From Parcubacteria group bacterium CG11_big_fil_rev_8_21_14_0_20_39_22 (lineage in GTDB: Bacteria > Patescibacteriota > Minisyncoccia > Phycocordibacterales > GCA-002787175): a DNA stretch of 5,065 nucleotides. The stretch spans positions 1 through 5,065 of the forward strand of contig PCWC01000005.1 of assembly GCA_002787175.1 (NCBI GenBank). The letters are read 5' to 3'. Positions 4,607 to 5,065 of the stretch are shown one piece after another; within the stretch, counting starts at the first letter, position 1; each line of letters starts with the position of its first letter. The notes beneath the pieces were generated by a model. It did no database searches, was not told the origin of the DNA, and worked only from the letters and a program-made list of their open reading frames with translations. The translations under genes were made by a program, and so were the position numbers.

Positions 4607-4882
4607 ATGGCCATTACATCATCAGCAAAAAAAGCACACAGAGCGTCTCTAAAAAAGAAAAAGTACAACGACTCAAGAAAAGAGAATGTTAAAACAACCG
4701 TAAAGCAGATTAAGAAACTGATTACGGAAGGTAAAAATGATGAAGCAAAAAAGCTTTTACCGACAGCCTATAAAGCTATCGACAAGGCGGCAAAAGGTAA
4801 CACTATCAGAAAAGGAAACGCAGATAGAAAGAAGTCTCGTTTAAGTGCTTTTATAAAAAAAGAGGTAACAAAAAAAGTTTAG
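4607..4882 (+). CDS. rpsT: 30S ribosomal protein S20
   Basis: Primary-binding small-subunit protein that folds as a three-helix bundle against 16S rRNA and helps early 30S assembly. The 91-residue product starts MAITSSAKKAHRASLKKKKYN, close to the family's usual start with a run of basic residues. It continues with RKENVKTTVKQIKKLI, the middle part with AYKAIDKAAKGNTIRKGNADRKKSRL (the conserved D-x-x-A-x-K-G-x-I-x-x-N-x-A-x-R-x-K-S-R-L pattern), and a basic C terminus. The start was set at 4607 because the family begins MA(I/N). The 15 upstream codons from the GTG at 4562 (NCKNNRNNKTLIYI) are not part of the family. It stands alone, divergent from ruvA, and is followed at once by a strong terminator. 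The stop is TAG. Confidence 0.96.
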   Translation: MAITSSAKKAHRASLKKKKYNDSRKENVKTTVKQIKKLITEGKNDEAKKLLPTAYKAIDKAAKGNTIRKGNADRKKSRLSAFIKKEVTKKV

Positions 4883-4885
4883 ATT

Positions 4886-4913
4886 AAAAAACAGCCCTTC
4901 GGGCTGTTTTTTT
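4886..4913 (+). terminator. Intrinsic terminator of rpsT
   Basis: ACAGCCC (4891-4897) pairs with GGGCTGT (4901-4907) around the loop TTC, extended by A's on the left and T's on the right to a stem of about 12 bp. A run of T's up to 4913 follows the GC core. It begins 3 nt after the rpsT stop codon. The flanking A tract means it could also work leftward. Confidence 0.93.
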
Positions 4914-4983
4914 AGTCTGATAATTTATAAAATGATTTATTACAAGAGTGAGCTTGCGATTGTTATAGCCGCGAATGATGCTT

Positions 4984-5065
4984 GGGTCTGTAAAGATTAG
5001 TGTGTCTCATCCCTGTTAATAAATGAAAATTGGTGAACCGGAAACTTCGACCAATTTTTGTGCTC
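4984..5065. repeat. Right copy of the 82-bp inverted terminal repeat
   Basis: Exact reverse complement of 7-88, ending at the last base of the window. The hairpin AAAATTGGTGAA / TTC-bulge-ACCAATTTT lies at 5026-5058 and is followed by one more T. An ATG at 5023 opens a plus-strand frame (MKIGEPETSTNFCA) that runs off the end, mirroring the left copy. The 70 bp between the rpsT terminator and this repeat hold no supportable gene; a 22-codon frame (4932-5000) ends inside the repeat. Confidence 0.9.

Noticed and set aside
362..4882. Alternative genetic code with TGA reassigned, because none of the six genes stops at TGA
   Set aside because: Six genes (three TAA, three TAG) are too few to be informative, and standard decoding gives full-length normal proteins.
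7..5065. Whole window as a transposon or integrative element bounded by terminal inverted repeats
   Set aside because: No transposase, integrase or resolvase is present and the cargo is core chromosomal genes; no target-site duplication can be seen.
5056..5065. Start of a tRNA gene at the right edge (GTGCTC, continued on the left copy as GCTCGAATTC)
   Set aside because: GCTCGAA could be an acceptor arm, but the following TTC does not fit the usual U8-A9-G10 positions, and too few bases are available.

Overview
The window looks like a piece of chromosome from a small-genome, AT-rich bacterium, most likely a member of the Patescibacteria (Candidate Phyla Radiation), in the Parcubacteria/Nomurabacteria range. 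This rests on recognition rather than on a search. The signs are compact single-copy housekeeping genes, an anchored cysteine-containing surface protein with a lamin-tail-like end, AT-rich repeats that also run in frame through a coding gene, and the near absence of Shine-Dalgarno sites. No ribosomal RNA or tRNA is present to settle the lineage.

Layout from left to right. Positions 1-361 carry no convincing gene: there is an 82-bp repeat at the very edge, several short hairpins, and a perfect 50-bp palindrome that probably ends the doxX-like gene. A four-helix DoxX-family membrane protein (minus strand) and a SpoU/TrmH-family RNA 2'-O-methyltransferase (plus strand) diverge from a 22-bp gap. 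Positions 1272-1583 are intergenic, with two AT-rich repeat blocks and a more GC-rich block that stays open in the reading frame of the neighbouring gene after its stop. A secreted or membrane-anchored protein of unknown function follows on the minus strand. Positions 2517-2871 are again gene-free and hold three hairpins, one of them a perfect 52-bp palindrome. Then comes a minus-strand pair, ruvA followed after 15 bp by mutM/fpg, and divergently from ruvA the ribosomal protein S20 gene rpsT with a classic intrinsic terminator. The window closes with an inverted copy of the 82-bp repeat.

Functionally, ruvA (Holliday-junction branch migration) and mutM (oxidised-base excision) form a small DNA maintenance operon. 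rpsT and the RNA methyltransferase serve the translation machinery, and the other two proteins belong to the cell envelope. I see no defence system, CRISPR array, integrase, transposase or other novel multi-gene system. The points most worth a second look are structural: the matching inverted repeat at the two window ends, the loopless palindromes of about 50 bp, the repeat-derived in-frame insert in MutM, and -10-like boxes lying 6-7 nt before several start codons, which suggests leaderless transcripts.
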